Source of the DNA: Subdoligranulum variabile
GTDB taxonomy: Bacteria; Bacillota; Clostridia; Oscillospirales; Ruminococcaceae
Assembly: GCA_004552305.1 (NCBI GenBank)
Contig: SFOX01000001.1
Span: forward strand, 62,001 to 126,000
Reading direction: 5' to 3'
Length of the DNA stretch: 64,000 nucleotides
In this document: piece after piece, positions 25,069-32,180 of the stretch
Position numbering within the stretch: position 1 is the first letter of the stretch
Layout of the letters: every line of letters starts with the position of its first letter
The notes under the pieces: model-generated
Database searches by the model: none
Told to the model about the DNA's origin: nothing
What the model saw: only the letters and a program-made list of their open reading frames with translations
Made by a program: the position numbers and the translations under genes

Positions 25069-26268
25069 TTAAACGGGCAAGCCGAAGGTGTCCGGGTGGC
25101 TGGGGTCAAACTGCTCGTTTGCCCACATCAGGGTCACCAGATTTTCGCTGTCGCTCAAATTGATAATGTTGTGGGTGTAGCCGGGCAGCATCTGCACGGC
25201 GGTGGGCTTATCGCCCCAAACCTCAAATTCCAGCACCTCATCGCTGTCCACACGGCGCTGCTGGATCAGCCCGTGTCCCGACACGACAATAAAAAATTCC
25301 CACTTGGTATTGTGCCAGTGCTGCCCCTTGGTGATGCCGGGCAGCGACACATTGACGCTGAACTGCCCGCAGTTTTCGGTTTTCAGCAGCTCGGTAAAGC
25401 TGCCGCGGGCGTCGGTGTTCTGCTTTAAGGCAAAGGCTGCCTTTTCCCCGGGCAGGTAGGAAAGATAGGTGGAATACAGCTTTTTGGCAAAGCTGCCCGC
25501 CGGGATCTCCGGCATCAGCAAGGTAGCGGGCTGCGCCTTAAAGGTGTCCAGCAGCGCCACAATTTGCCCCAAGGTCACCTTGTGGGTCACGGGCGCTGCG
25601 CAGTAGCGACCCTCCTGCCCGAATACCGGGGCAAGACCGTCGTAATCGCAGCGGTGGGGATGTCCCTCCAGCGCGTCCAGCATCTCCTCGACCAGATCGT
25701 CAATATACAAAAGCTCCAGCTCGGTGGCAGGGTCGTTGACGGTCAGGGGCAGATTGTGCGCGGTATTGTGGCAGAAGGTTGCCACGGCGCTGTTGTAGTT
25801 GGGGCGGCACCATTTGCCGAACAAATTGGGGAAGCGGTACACCAGCACCGGGGCGCCGGTCTCTTTTGCGTAGGCAAAGAACAGCTCCTCGCCCGCCAGC
25901 TTGCTTTTGCCGTAGTCGCTCTGCCCGTAGCGACCGATCAGCGTAGCTTGAATCGAGCTGGACAACATCACCGGGCAGGTGTTGCCGTGCTTTTTTAAGG
26001 TATCCAGCAGGGTGGAGGCAAAGCCGAAATTGCCCTGCATAAACTCGCTTTGCTCCTTGGGGCGGTTGACGCCCGCCAAATTAAAGACAAAATCCGCCTT
26101 GGCGCAGTACTCGTCCAGCAGCGCGGGGTCGGTGTCCAAGTCGTATTCCAAAACGTTCTCCACGCAAAGGGCAGGGCGGGTGCGGTTTTTACCGTCCCGG
26201 ATGTTTTTTAAATTTTCGCACAGGTTGCGCCCCACAAAGCCCTTGGCGCCAGTCACTAAGATGTTCAT
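25069..26268 (-). CDS. fnlB: UDP-2-acetamido-2,6-dideoxy-hexos-4-ulose epimerase/reductase (FnlB/CapF)
   Basis: This 399-residue bifunctional enzyme has an N-terminal Rossmann domain (NILVTGAKGFVGRNLCENL; FNLAGVNRPKEQSEF; YGQSDYGKSKLAGEEL with Tyr-x-x-x-Lys) and a C-terminal cupin (about 285-399; QHWHNTKWEFFIVVSG, LPGYTHNIINLS). This fusion is typical of CapF/FnlB/WbjC, which epimerises at C-3 and reduces at C-4 on the way to UDP-L-FucNAc. Its start overlaps the fnlA stop by four bases. Confidence 0.92.
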   Translation of the reverse strand: MNILVTGAKGFVGRNLCENLKNIRDGKNRTRPALCVENVLEYDLDTDPALLDEYCAKADFVFNLAGVNRPKEQSEFMQGNFGFASTLLDTLKKHGNTCPVMLSSSIQATLIGRYGQSDYGKSKLAGEELFFAYAKETGAPVLVYRFPNLFGKWCRPNYNSAVATFCHNTAHNLPLTVNDPATELELLYIDDLVEEMLDALEGHPHRCDYDGLAPVFGQEGRYCAAPVTHKVTLGQIVALLDTFKAQPATLLMPEIPAGSFAKKLYSTYLSYLPGEKAAFALKQNTDARGSFTELLKTENCGQFSVNVSLPGITKGQHWHNTKWEFFIVVSGHGLIQQRRVDSDEVLEFEVWGDKPTAVQMLPGYTHNIINLSDSENLVTLMWANEQFDPSHPDTFGLPV

Positions 26269-27317
26269 ACTTTCCCCGCTTTTTTCAGTTCTTCCTGAAT
26301 ATATTCGGTGGTCATAATCTTCTGGATGGTACCCTCCACGTCCAAGCGGCGGGTATTGTGACTGGTGTAATCCTCATCGGCCTGGGTGTGTACCTGACCC
26401 TTGACAAAGAACTTGTCGTAGTTCAAGTCGCGGTTATCGGCAGCCACGCGGTAGTAGCCGCCCATATCCTCGCTGCGCATACGTTCCTCCTTGGTCATCA
26501 GCGTTTCGTACAGCTTTTCGCCGTGGCGGGTGCCGATGATGCGGGTGCCGGTATCACCGAACAGCGTCTGCACCGCCTTGGCCAGATCGCCGATGGTGGA
26601 GGCGTCGGACTTCTGGATAAACAAATCGCCGGGGTTGGCGTGTTCAAAGGCGAACATAACCAGATCCACCGCCTCGTCCAGATTCATCAGGAAGCGGGTC
26701 ATATCGGGGTCGGTGATGGTGATGGGTTCGCCGTTTTTGATCTGGTCCACAAACAGGGGAATCACGCTGCCGCGGCTGCACATAACATTGCCGTAGCGGG
26801 TGCAGCAAATCACGGGACCGCCGCGCTGGGCGGACACACGGGCGTTGGCGGTGATAACGTGTTCCATCATCGCCTTGGAGATGCCCATGGCGTTGATGGG
26901 GTAGGCAGCCTTGTCGGTGGACAGGCAGACCACGCGCTCCACACCTGCCTCCATGGCGGCGTGCAGCAGGTTGTCGGTACCCTCAATGTTGGTGCGCACT
27001 GCCTCCATCGGGAAGAACTCGCAGCTCGGCACCTGCTTTAAGGCAGCGGCGTGGAAGATAAAATGCACGCCGGGCATAACGTCGCGCAGGCTCTGGATGT
27101 TGCGCACATCCCCGATGTAGAACTTGACCTTGGCGGCGTACTCGGGGTATTTTGCCTGCAGCTCGTGGCGCATATCATCCTGCTTTTTTTCGTCACGGCT
27201 GAAAATACGAATTTCCCCGATGTCGGTGGTCAGGAAATGCTTCAAAACGGTATGACCAAAGCTGCCCGTACCGCCGGTAATCAAAAGTGTCTTGCCCTTA
27301 AAAATCGTGTCTGCCAT
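26265..27317 (-). CDS. fnlA: UDP-GlcNAc 5-inverting 4,6-dehydratase (FnlA/CapE)
   Basis: This 350-residue extended SDR enzyme starts the UDP-L-FucNAc pathway. It shows the NAD motif TGGTGSFG, SRDEKKQDDMRHEL, HAAALKQVP and the catalytic region LSTDKAAYPINAMGISK. The Met-x-x-x-Lys in place of Tyr-x-x-x-Lys is the mark of the CapE/FlaA1 group. The frame extends to 27365, but the ATG at 27317 follows AAGGAGG at six bases. It is the first gene of the ten-gene minus-strand glycan operon (16000-27317). Confidence 0.92.
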   Translation of the reverse strand: MADTIFKGKTLLITGGTGSFGHTVLKHFLTTDIGEIRIFSRDEKKQDDMRHELQAKYPEYAAKVKFYIGDVRNIQSLRDVMPGVHFIFHAAALKQVPSCEFFPMEAVRTNIEGTDNLLHAAMEAGVERVVCLSTDKAAYPINAMGISKAMMEHVITANARVSAQRGGPVICCTRYGNVMCSRGSVIPLFVDQIKNGEPITITDPDMTRFLMNLDEAVDLVMFAFEHANPGDLFIQKSDASTIGDLAKAVQTLFGDTGTRIIGTRHGEKLYETLMTKEERMRSEDMGGYYRVAADNRDLNYDKFFVKGQVHTQADEDYTSHNTRRLDVEGTIQKIMTTEYIQEELKKAGKV

Positions 27318-27427
27318 AACGGCCTCCTTATTATACGTCATTTGCCCGCGCAAGGCGCAAAGCATAAGTACCCTTTATAATCTTTTCTATTTTACCATAA
27401 AACTTTGCATTTGAAAAGCCTGTACCC

Positions 27428-27456
27428 TTGGAAATTGTTACTTTTTGTGCTATAAT
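27428..27456 (+). promoter_or_regulatory. pepT promoter
   Basis: TTGGAA (27428-27433), a 17-base spacer and TATAAT (27451-27456) lie upstream of pepT. Confidence 0.65.
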
Positions 27457-27469
27457 AGATGCTAAAGTT

Positions 27470-27497
27470 GGCGGCAGGCTCCGCCTGCCGCTTTTTA
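27470..27497 (+). promoter_or_regulatory. 5'-terminal hairpin in the pepT leader
   Basis: A CGGCAGGC/GCCTGCCG stem followed by TTTTT starts about seven bases after the predicted transcription start and ends at the pepT ribosome binding site (AAGGAGG, 27498-27504). It could be an attenuator or a 5' mRNA-stabilising hairpin; it is unlikely to be the terminator of another gene because no plus-strand gene precedes it. Confidence 0.5.
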
Positions 27498-27514
27498 AGG
27501 AGGATTTAGCCCGT

Positions 27515-28729
27515 ATGCGCGCTTATGAAAGACTATTGAAGTATGTCAAGGTGTACACCACCTCGGACCCCAACTCCGGCACCCATCCCAGCACGATGCG
27601 CCAGTTTGACTTGGCACGTCAGCTGGTCGATGAGCTGAAGGCGCTCGGTCTTGCCGACGCCTTTGTAGACGAGCATTGCTACGTCTACGCCACGCTGCCC
27701 GCCACCCCCGGCAGCGAGAACGCCAAGCCTCTCGGTTTGATTGCCCACATGGACACCACCGACGACGCCCCCGGCGAGAACGTCAACCCCCAGATCCACG
27801 AAAACTACGACGGCGGCAAGGTCGTACTGCCCGCCACCGGCGCCGTGCTGGACCCGGCGGTTTTCCCGTTTTTGACCGAGATGAAGGGGCAGACCCTGAT
27901 CACCACCGACGGCGCGACCCTGCTGGGTGCCGACGACAAGGCCGGCGTTGCCGAAATTATGACCGCGCTGGAGCGTATCATCACCGAAAAGCGCCCCCAC
28001 GGCAAGCTGTGCATCGGCTTTACCCCCGACGAGGAAATCGGCGAGGGCGCCAGCCTGTTTGACGTGCCGGGCTTCGGCGCCGCTTACGCCTACACCGTGG
28101 ACGGTGAGGACGTGGGCGAAATCAGCTACGAAAACTTCAACGCCGCCGCTGCCGTTGTGACGGTACACGGCTTCAGCGTACACCCCGGCAGTGCCAAAAA
28201 CACGATGATTAACGCCCAGAATGTCGCTATGGAATTCCACGCGGCGCTGCCCGCCTTTGACCGTCCCGAGCATACCGAAGGGCGTGAGGGCTTCTTCCAC
28301 CTGACCAGTATGCAGGGCGATGTGACCACCACCCACTTGGGCTACATCGTGCGCGACCACGATGCCGCCAAGTTTGCCGCCCGCAAGGCGCAGATGCAGC
28401 ATATTGCCGCCTGCCTGAACGAGAAATACGGCGCAGATACGGTGGAGCTGGATCTGCACGACAGCTACTACAATATGCTGGAGAAGATCGAGCCGCACTT
28501 CCACTTGGTCGAAAACGCCCGCACCGCCATCCGGGCAGCCGGGCTGGAACCCATCGAGACCCCCGTGCGCGGCGGCACCGACGGCGCGACCCTAAGCCAT
28601 ATGGGTCTGCCTTGCCCGAACCTTGGCACCGGCGGGTTCAACTTCCACGGTCCGTGTGAGTGCATCACTGCCGAAAAGATGGACCAGAGCGTGGAAATTC
28701 TTTTGAATATCGTAGATCTGTACAAGTAA
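27515..28729 (+). CDS. pepT: Peptidase T (aminotripeptidase)
   Basis: This cytoplasmic dizinc M20 peptidase releases N-terminal residues from tripeptides. It has 404 residues: the metal-binding HMDTTDDAPG (about 76-85), LLGADDKAGVAE with the bridging Asp, the catalytic glutamates in FTPDEEIGEGA, a dimerisation lid domain (about 205-320) and the late ligand in NLGTGGFNFHGPCEC. The ATG at 27515 is chosen because it follows AAGGAGG; the longer frame from 27428 would include the promoter. Monocistronic. Confidence 0.95.
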   Translation: MRAYERLLKYVKVYTTSDPNSGTHPSTMRQFDLARQLVDELKALGLADAFVDEHCYVYATLPATPGSENAKPLGLIAHMDTTDDAPGENVNPQIHENYDGGKVVLPATGAVLDPAVFPFLTEMKGQTLITTDGATLLGADDKAGVAEIMTALERIITEKRPHGKLCIGFTPDEEIGEGASLFDVPGFGAAYAYTVDGEDVGEISYENFNAAAAVVTVHGFSVHPGSAKNTMINAQNVAMEFHAALPAFDRPEHTEGREGFFHLTSMQGDVTTTHLGYIVRDHDAAKFAARKAQMQHIAACLNEKYGADTVELDLHDSYYNMLEKIEPHFHLVENARTAIRAAGLEPIETPVRGGTDGATLSHMGLPCPNLGTGGFNFHGPCECITAEKMDQSVEILLNIVDLYK

Positions 28730-28749
28730 ACATTGCAAAAATGATTGGT

Positions 28750-29094
28750 ACTGTCGATAAACCTAACAGGAAGATTGCGAACTTTTGGTAGGTTTGTAGG
28801 GGACGCATATATGCGTTCCCTGCGGTTTACCCGATATGTCGTAATATCCGGGCGGTCGCGCAGGCGGCATAGTAGCCGTGCCTACGGGTTACCCGCAAAA
28901 TTGTCCTTACGGCAAAACTGCGGGCGGGGCTTGCCCCGCCCCTACCGCGCAATGATTTTTGTTGCCCCGTAGGGCGGGGTGACCCCACCCCACTAACTTG
29001 GCGCAGCATCGCGTTTTCCGGGGCAATTTTCTTACAAGGTAAACGGGCACGGGCGAGCAATGCTCGCCCCTACAAGAATTTCTCGACAAACTAA
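28750..29094 (+). repeat. Dispersed intergenic repeat E1, mosaic of hairpins
   Basis: This non-coding stretch contains several near-perfect hairpins in tandem: GGGACGCATATATGCGTTCCC, GGGCGGGGC-TT-GCCCCGCCC, GGCGGGGTGACCCCACCCC and GGGCGAGCAATGCTCGCCC, each joined by GTAGGG/CCCTAC-type borders. Its left end (about 28755-28800) is clearly similar to the reverse complement of the repeat near 31694-31757 (shared GATTGC.AAC.TTTGGT.GGTTTGTAGGG). Its right end, TACAAGAA..CTCGACAAACT, resembles the other end of that copy. There is no reading frame of interest; together with the following terminator it fills 28730-29136. Confidence 0.7.
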
Positions 29095-29135
29095 ATCGGG
29101 GCGCAGCCTGCATTGGCTGCGCCCCGATGGTTTTT
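29095..29135. terminator. Bidirectional terminator-like hairpin between pepT/E1 and sdpI
   Basis: The stem ATCGGGGCGCAGCC/GGCTGCGCCCCGAT is followed by GGTTTTTATT on the plus strand. On the minus strand it lies two bases after the sdpI stop with a short T-run (ATTTAG). Confidence 0.75.
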
Positions 29136-29136
29136 A

Positions 29137-29802
29137 TTACTTCATTTTGCCCTTGTAGACTAAGTAGGAATACACATAGATCCAAATCGTGCCGCCGAAA
29201 ATCGTCACCATCAGCACCACCATCGAAACGACCTCGCCCAGCGCCTTGCCGAATATGCTGAACAGCAGCATCAACACGCCCATTACCACAAAGGTAATGC
29301 CGCCCATGTGCTGCGTGCGGTTCCAGTTATGCTCATCGTTGAGCGCCCACGGCGTCCGGCAGCCAAAGGTGTAGTTCTGCTTGATCTGCGGCATAAAGTT
29401 GCCAAAAACGATGAACAGCACGCCGCAGCCGCCCAGCACCAGCACCGACACCATGCTTTCGCCGCCCGGCATCAAGCCAAAGCTGTCCAGCGCGGACGTC
29501 CACGTCATACCGATCATAAACAGGGTCATCAGCAGGGTAAAGACATTCCACGCCTTTTCAAAGCGGGCAAAGTTTTCGTGCTTGGGATCTATCCTGCGCA
29601 CCAGCTGCATCAGCAGTACGATGCCAAACGGCAAAAGCGCCAATATCAGAACCTGCCACTTGTCACCCCAGCCGTCCGCCTGACCGTTCATGCCCCAGTG
29701 CATCGGCACCGTTGCGGGCAGGGCAGGGTAGACGCAGAGCTGCGCCGCAAGGTTTGCGGCACACAGCACCAGCATAATCCAAAACAGCTTATTCTTTTTC
29801 AT
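29137..29802 (-). CDS. sdpI: SdpI-family immunity-type membrane protein (DUF1648 plus SdpI)
   Basis: This 221-residue protein has six hydrophobic segments. The N-terminal DUF1648 part shows LPATVPMHWGMNGQADGW (about 28-46). The C-terminal SdpI part shows NYTFGCRTPWALNDEHNWNRTQHMGG (about 143-168). In B. subtilis, SdpI protects against the SDP cannibalism toxin and acts with SdpR in signalling. It overlaps the sdpR-like gene by 14 bases in the same order as B. subtilis sdpRI. No SdpC-like toxin gene is nearby. Confidence 0.85.
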   Translation of the reverse strand: MKKNKLFWIMLVLCAANLAAQLCVYPALPATVPMHWGMNGQADGWGDKWQVLILALLPFGIVLLMQLVRRIDPKHENFARFEKAWNVFTLLMTLFMIGMTWTSALDSFGLMPGGESMVSVLVLGGCGVLFIVFGNFMPQIKQNYTFGCRTPWALNDEHNWNRTQHMGGITFVVMGVLMLLFSIFGKALGEVVSMVVLMVTIFGGTIWIYVYSYLVYKGKMK

Positions 29803-30073
29803 TGTGATTGCCTCCTTGCATAAGTCCCAAATCGTAAAACCATTTCATCAGTTCCTGAAACACCGTCATATTTACGTTGTACACGATGTTTTGCCCGCGG
29901 CGCTCATCCTGCACCAGACCGGCGCTTTTCAGAATCGCCAGATGGTGACTGACCGACGGCTTTGTCATATCAAACTGTGCGGCAATTTCGCCGGCGGTCA
30001 GCTCGTTTTGCGCCAACAGTTCTAAAATCCGGCGGCGCGTAGGGTCTGCCAATGCCTTGAATCCGTCCCCCAT
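29789..30073 (-). CDS. sdpR: SdpR-like ArsR-family repressor
   Basis: This 94-residue winged-helix repressor shows FKALADPTRRRILELLAQNELTAGEIA and the recognition helix MTKPSVSHHLAILKSAGLV, then a wing (ERRGQNIVYNVN). It lacks the ArsR-type Cys-x-Cys metal site, as SdpR does. A perfect 16-bp palindrome (30108-30123) just after the predicted transcription start is the likely autoregulatory operator. It is translationally coupled to sdpI. Confidence 0.87.
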   Translation of the reverse strand: MGDGFKALADPTRRRILELLAQNELTAGEIAAQFDMTKPSVSHHLAILKSAGLVQDERRGQNIVYNVNMTVFQELMKWFYDLGLMQGGNHNEKE

Positions 30074-30107
30074 AGGTTTGGTTTCGCTCCTTTCGTAAGT
30101 TTAACAT

Positions 30108-30123
30108 TTAGATAATTATCTAA
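30108..30123 (-). promoter_or_regulatory. Palindromic operator of sdpRI
   Basis: TTAGATAATTATCTAA is a perfect palindrome located 7-22 bases downstream of the predicted transcription start, where bound repressor would block elongation or initiation. Assignment to SdpR is by position and family habit. Confidence 0.65.
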
Positions 30124-30136
30124 CTATCTTGCCGTC

Positions 30137-30165
30137 AGTATACACCCGCTGACATGCGCTGTCAA
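30137..30165 (-). promoter_or_regulatory. sdpRI promoter
   Basis: On the minus strand TTGACA (30165-30160), a 17-base spacer and TATACT (30142-30137) precede sdpR. Confidence 0.8.
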
Positions 30166-30193
30166 TAGGGGAGTTGCAATTTTTCTGATATGC

Positions 30194-30223
30194 AAAAAAG
30201 CACCGCCGAAGCGGTGCTTTTTT
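30194..30223. terminator. Terminator of the lipoprotein chaperone gene
   Basis: The symmetrical hairpin AAAAAAGCACCGC-CGAA-GCGGTGCTTTTTT lies 26 bases after the minus-strand stop at 30249. It can function in both orientations. Confidence 0.88.
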
Positions 30224-30248
30224 GCGTTTGGGCAGGGGATTGCTGCCG

Positions 30249-31448
30249 TTATTCGTATTTTACGTTGTCGATCAGGCTCTGCATAACCTCGCTCTGCAAA
30301 ACGTTCATCTTAACGTAGTTTTCGCCATAGGTGCTGATATAGCGGCTGGGGTCGTTGCTGCCAAAGAAACGGCTGAAATCGGCAGCCAAGGCAGCGTCGT
30401 CGCACTTCATGCCCTGCTTCTCAGCGATGGCCTGCATCAGCAGCTGCTGCTGGGTAAAGTTGGTGATGGTCGGCTGCATATCCTCCAGATAGGCATCCAC
30501 GCTTGCGTAGTTCTGCGCGCTCAGGATGGTTGCCATATCCGTGCCGTAGTTCTTGGCGTAGCGGTACACCTCCATCAGAACAACATCGCGGTAGTAGTCC
30601 AGTACACTCTGGGGCAGCTCGTCAGCAAAGGCGACCTTGTCGCACAGCGCCTTGTACACCTCGCCGGACTGCTGGTCGTACAGCATGGAATCCTTGACAA
30701 AGGCGTTCAGCTCTGCCACGTTGCTCATAGCCATCGTGGGGGCAAGATTTTCCGCCACCCACTCGTCGCTCAGCTCGGGGGTGACCTTTACGCTGATGTA
30801 GTTCAGCGTCGTCTTGAATACGGCAGCCTTGCCGTTCAGTTCTTCCTTGCCGTAATCCTCCGGGAAGGTGACCTGCACGTCAAAGCTCTCGCCGGGGGTG
30901 TGACCGACGATCTGATCCTCAAAGCCGGGGATAAAGGCTCCGCTGCCAAGAACCAGGTCGTAGCCTTTGCCCTGCGTGTTGCCGCCCTCAAACTCAACGC
31001 CGTCGACAGAACCGACAAAGTCGATGTTGACGGTATCGCCGTCCTCCGCCGCACGGTCGGTGACCTGCTCGGTGGTGGCAAACTGGGAAAGCACGTTCTC
31101 GTTAATGTAGGAATTCAGGGACGCATCGCTCACAGTGCCAAGGTCGGCGCTCAAGGTAATGTCGGCGTAATTCTCGGGCAGGGTGACATAGTCAGACGCC
31201 TTGATGCCGACAAGATAGCCGTTCTCATCAAACGCCTGCGCATAGTTGAAATCGGCAAGATACGCATAGGCGGACTCGTCTGCGGCGGTGCTTTCGGCGG
31301 CAGATTCGGAGCCGGATTCGGCAGCGGAGGACGAGGATGCCTCGGCGGATTCGCTCGAAGCGGCGGTATTGCCGCAGCCGGTCAGGGCGGCGGTCAGCGC
31401 CAGAGCCAGCATAGCCGCAGCGGCGCGGTTCATAGTTTTCAGTTTCAT
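30249..31448 (-). CDS. Trigger-factor-like lipoprotein with FKBP domain
   Basis: This 399-residue predicted lipoprotein has a signal peptide ending in lipobox LTGC (Cys25), a Ser/Ala/Glu-rich linker (about 28-62) and a trigger-factor-type arrangement. The FKBP peptidyl-prolyl isomerase segment (about 140-225) shows GDTVNIDFVGSVDGVEFEGG, LGSGAFIPGFEDQIVGHTPGE and FPEDYG. The C-terminal helical region (about 235-399) resembles the trigger-factor chaperone arms. The ribosome-binding N-terminal domain is replaced by the linker, so it probably folds exported proteins at the outer membrane face. A TATAAT (-10) lies upstream with a poor -35. Confidence 0.82.
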   Translation of the reverse strand: MKLKTMNRAAAAMLALALTAALTGCGNTAASSESAEASSSSAAESGSESAAESTAADESAYAYLADFNYAQAFDENGYLVGIKASDYVTLPENYADITLSADLGTVSDASLNSYINENVLSQFATTEQVTDRAAEDGDTVNIDFVGSVDGVEFEGGNTQGKGYDLVLGSGAFIPGFEDQIVGHTPGESFDVQVTFPEDYGKEELNGKAAVFKTTLNYISVKVTPELSDEWVAENLAPTMAMSNVAELNAFVKDSMLYDQQSGEVYKALCDKVAFADELPQSVLDYYRDVVLMEVYRYAKNYGTDMATILSAQNYASVDAYLEDMQPTITNFTQQQLLMQAIAEKQGMKCDDAALAADFSRFFGSNDPSRYISTYGENYVKMNVLQSEVMQSLIDNVKYE

Positions 31449-31529
31449 TGGTTGCTCCTAGGTTATACAAATTTTCAACATACTTTTTTATTATACACAC
31501 TTTTTGAAAAAAGTACAGCCGAAACGGAT

Positions 31530-31777
31530 GAATTTTTTGCAAATTTCAGTTTGTCAAAAAGCCCTTTTTGGGGCAGTAATGTAGGGCGCGTGTCTTAATC
31601 GCGCCGTACCGCTGGCTGCGCGCAGCGCATAAAATCGCGCCGAATGGCGCGTTTTCACGATATATCGCACTATCGACCAGACCGCACGGAACGGTCAAGA
31701 CCGTTCCCTACAAACCAACCAAAGGTTTGCAATCGTCCCATTAAGTTTATTGTCTGTCTGGAATTTTTTGCAAATTT
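31530..31777 (-). repeat. Dispersed intergenic repeat E2, flanked by 17-bp direct repeats
   Basis: Identical GAATTTTTTGCAAATTT sequences at 31530-31546 and 31761-31777 enclose a 214-bp segment related in reverse orientation to E1 (28750-29094). Shared blocks are the end with GATTGCAAACCTTTGGTTGGTT, followed by a GTAGGGAACGGT/ACCGTTCC hairpin, and the opposite end with GACAAACTGAAAT. Middle hairpins differ (GCGCGATT/AATCGCGC type). The flanking direct repeats look like a target duplication or a recombination scar. It separates the chaperone gene from the DUF896 gene and accounts for most of 31449-31821. Confidence 0.65.
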
Positions 31778-31821
31778 ATGGTATACTGACGTCAGCTCAT
31801 TCCCAAAAGGAGGAAGTTTCT

Positions 31822-32058
31822 ATGGACGCATCCATGATCGAACGCATCAACGCACTGGCACGCAAAGCCAAAACCGAGGGTCTGACCGAGGCGGAAACCG
31901 CCGAGCGCGAAGCCTTGCGCAAGGCCTACCTTGCCGAATTTCGCGCAGGGCTGCGCCAGCGGCTGGATTCCACCTATGTGCAGACGCAGGACGGGGCAAA
32001 GATACCTTATAAAGAGTATGTCCGCCTTGCCAAGGAGGCAAAGGAAAAAGAATCTTGA
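31822..32058 (+). CDS. DUF896 (YnzC-family) small protein
   Basis: This 78-residue cytoplasmic protein has the DUF896 pattern: IERINALARKAKTEGLTEAETAEREALRKAYLAEFRAGLRQ followed by a short basic/acidic tail. Members form a helical hairpin; their molecular role is not established. The frame extends upstream to 31750, but the ATG at 31822 follows AAAAGGAGGA. A TATACT (-10) element is visible at about 31791. It lies 120 bases before purA. Confidence 0.88.
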   Translation: MDASMIERINALARKAKTEGLTEAETAEREALRKAYLAEFRAGLRQRLDSTYVQTQDGAKIPYKEYVRLAKEAKEKES

Positions 32059-32081
32059 ATAAATCTTGAAAATCAGTGGAA

Positions 32082-32122
32082 ATCCGCCGCAGCCTGTGTT
32101 ATAATGAAAGATGGCGGCGGAT
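32082..32122 (+). promoter_or_regulatory. purA promoter with flanking inverted repeat
   Basis: A TATAAT (-10, about 32099-32104) lies inside a 9-bp perfect inverted repeat: ATCCGCCGC (32082-32090) and GCGGCGGAT (32114-32122). The -35 is weak (TGGAAA). The repeat could be an operator or an mRNA hairpin; no known purine repressor motif was recognised. A second small hairpin (CCGGATTTTCCGG) follows directly. Confidence 0.45.
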
Positions 32123-32180
32123 CCCGGATTTTCCGGAGAAGGCTGAATTGCCTATGATTTTACGAAAGAGGTAAAAACGT

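Noticed and set aside
28750..29094. CRISPR array
   Set aside because: The hairpin blocks differ in sequence and spacing; there are no constant-length spacers and no cas genes.
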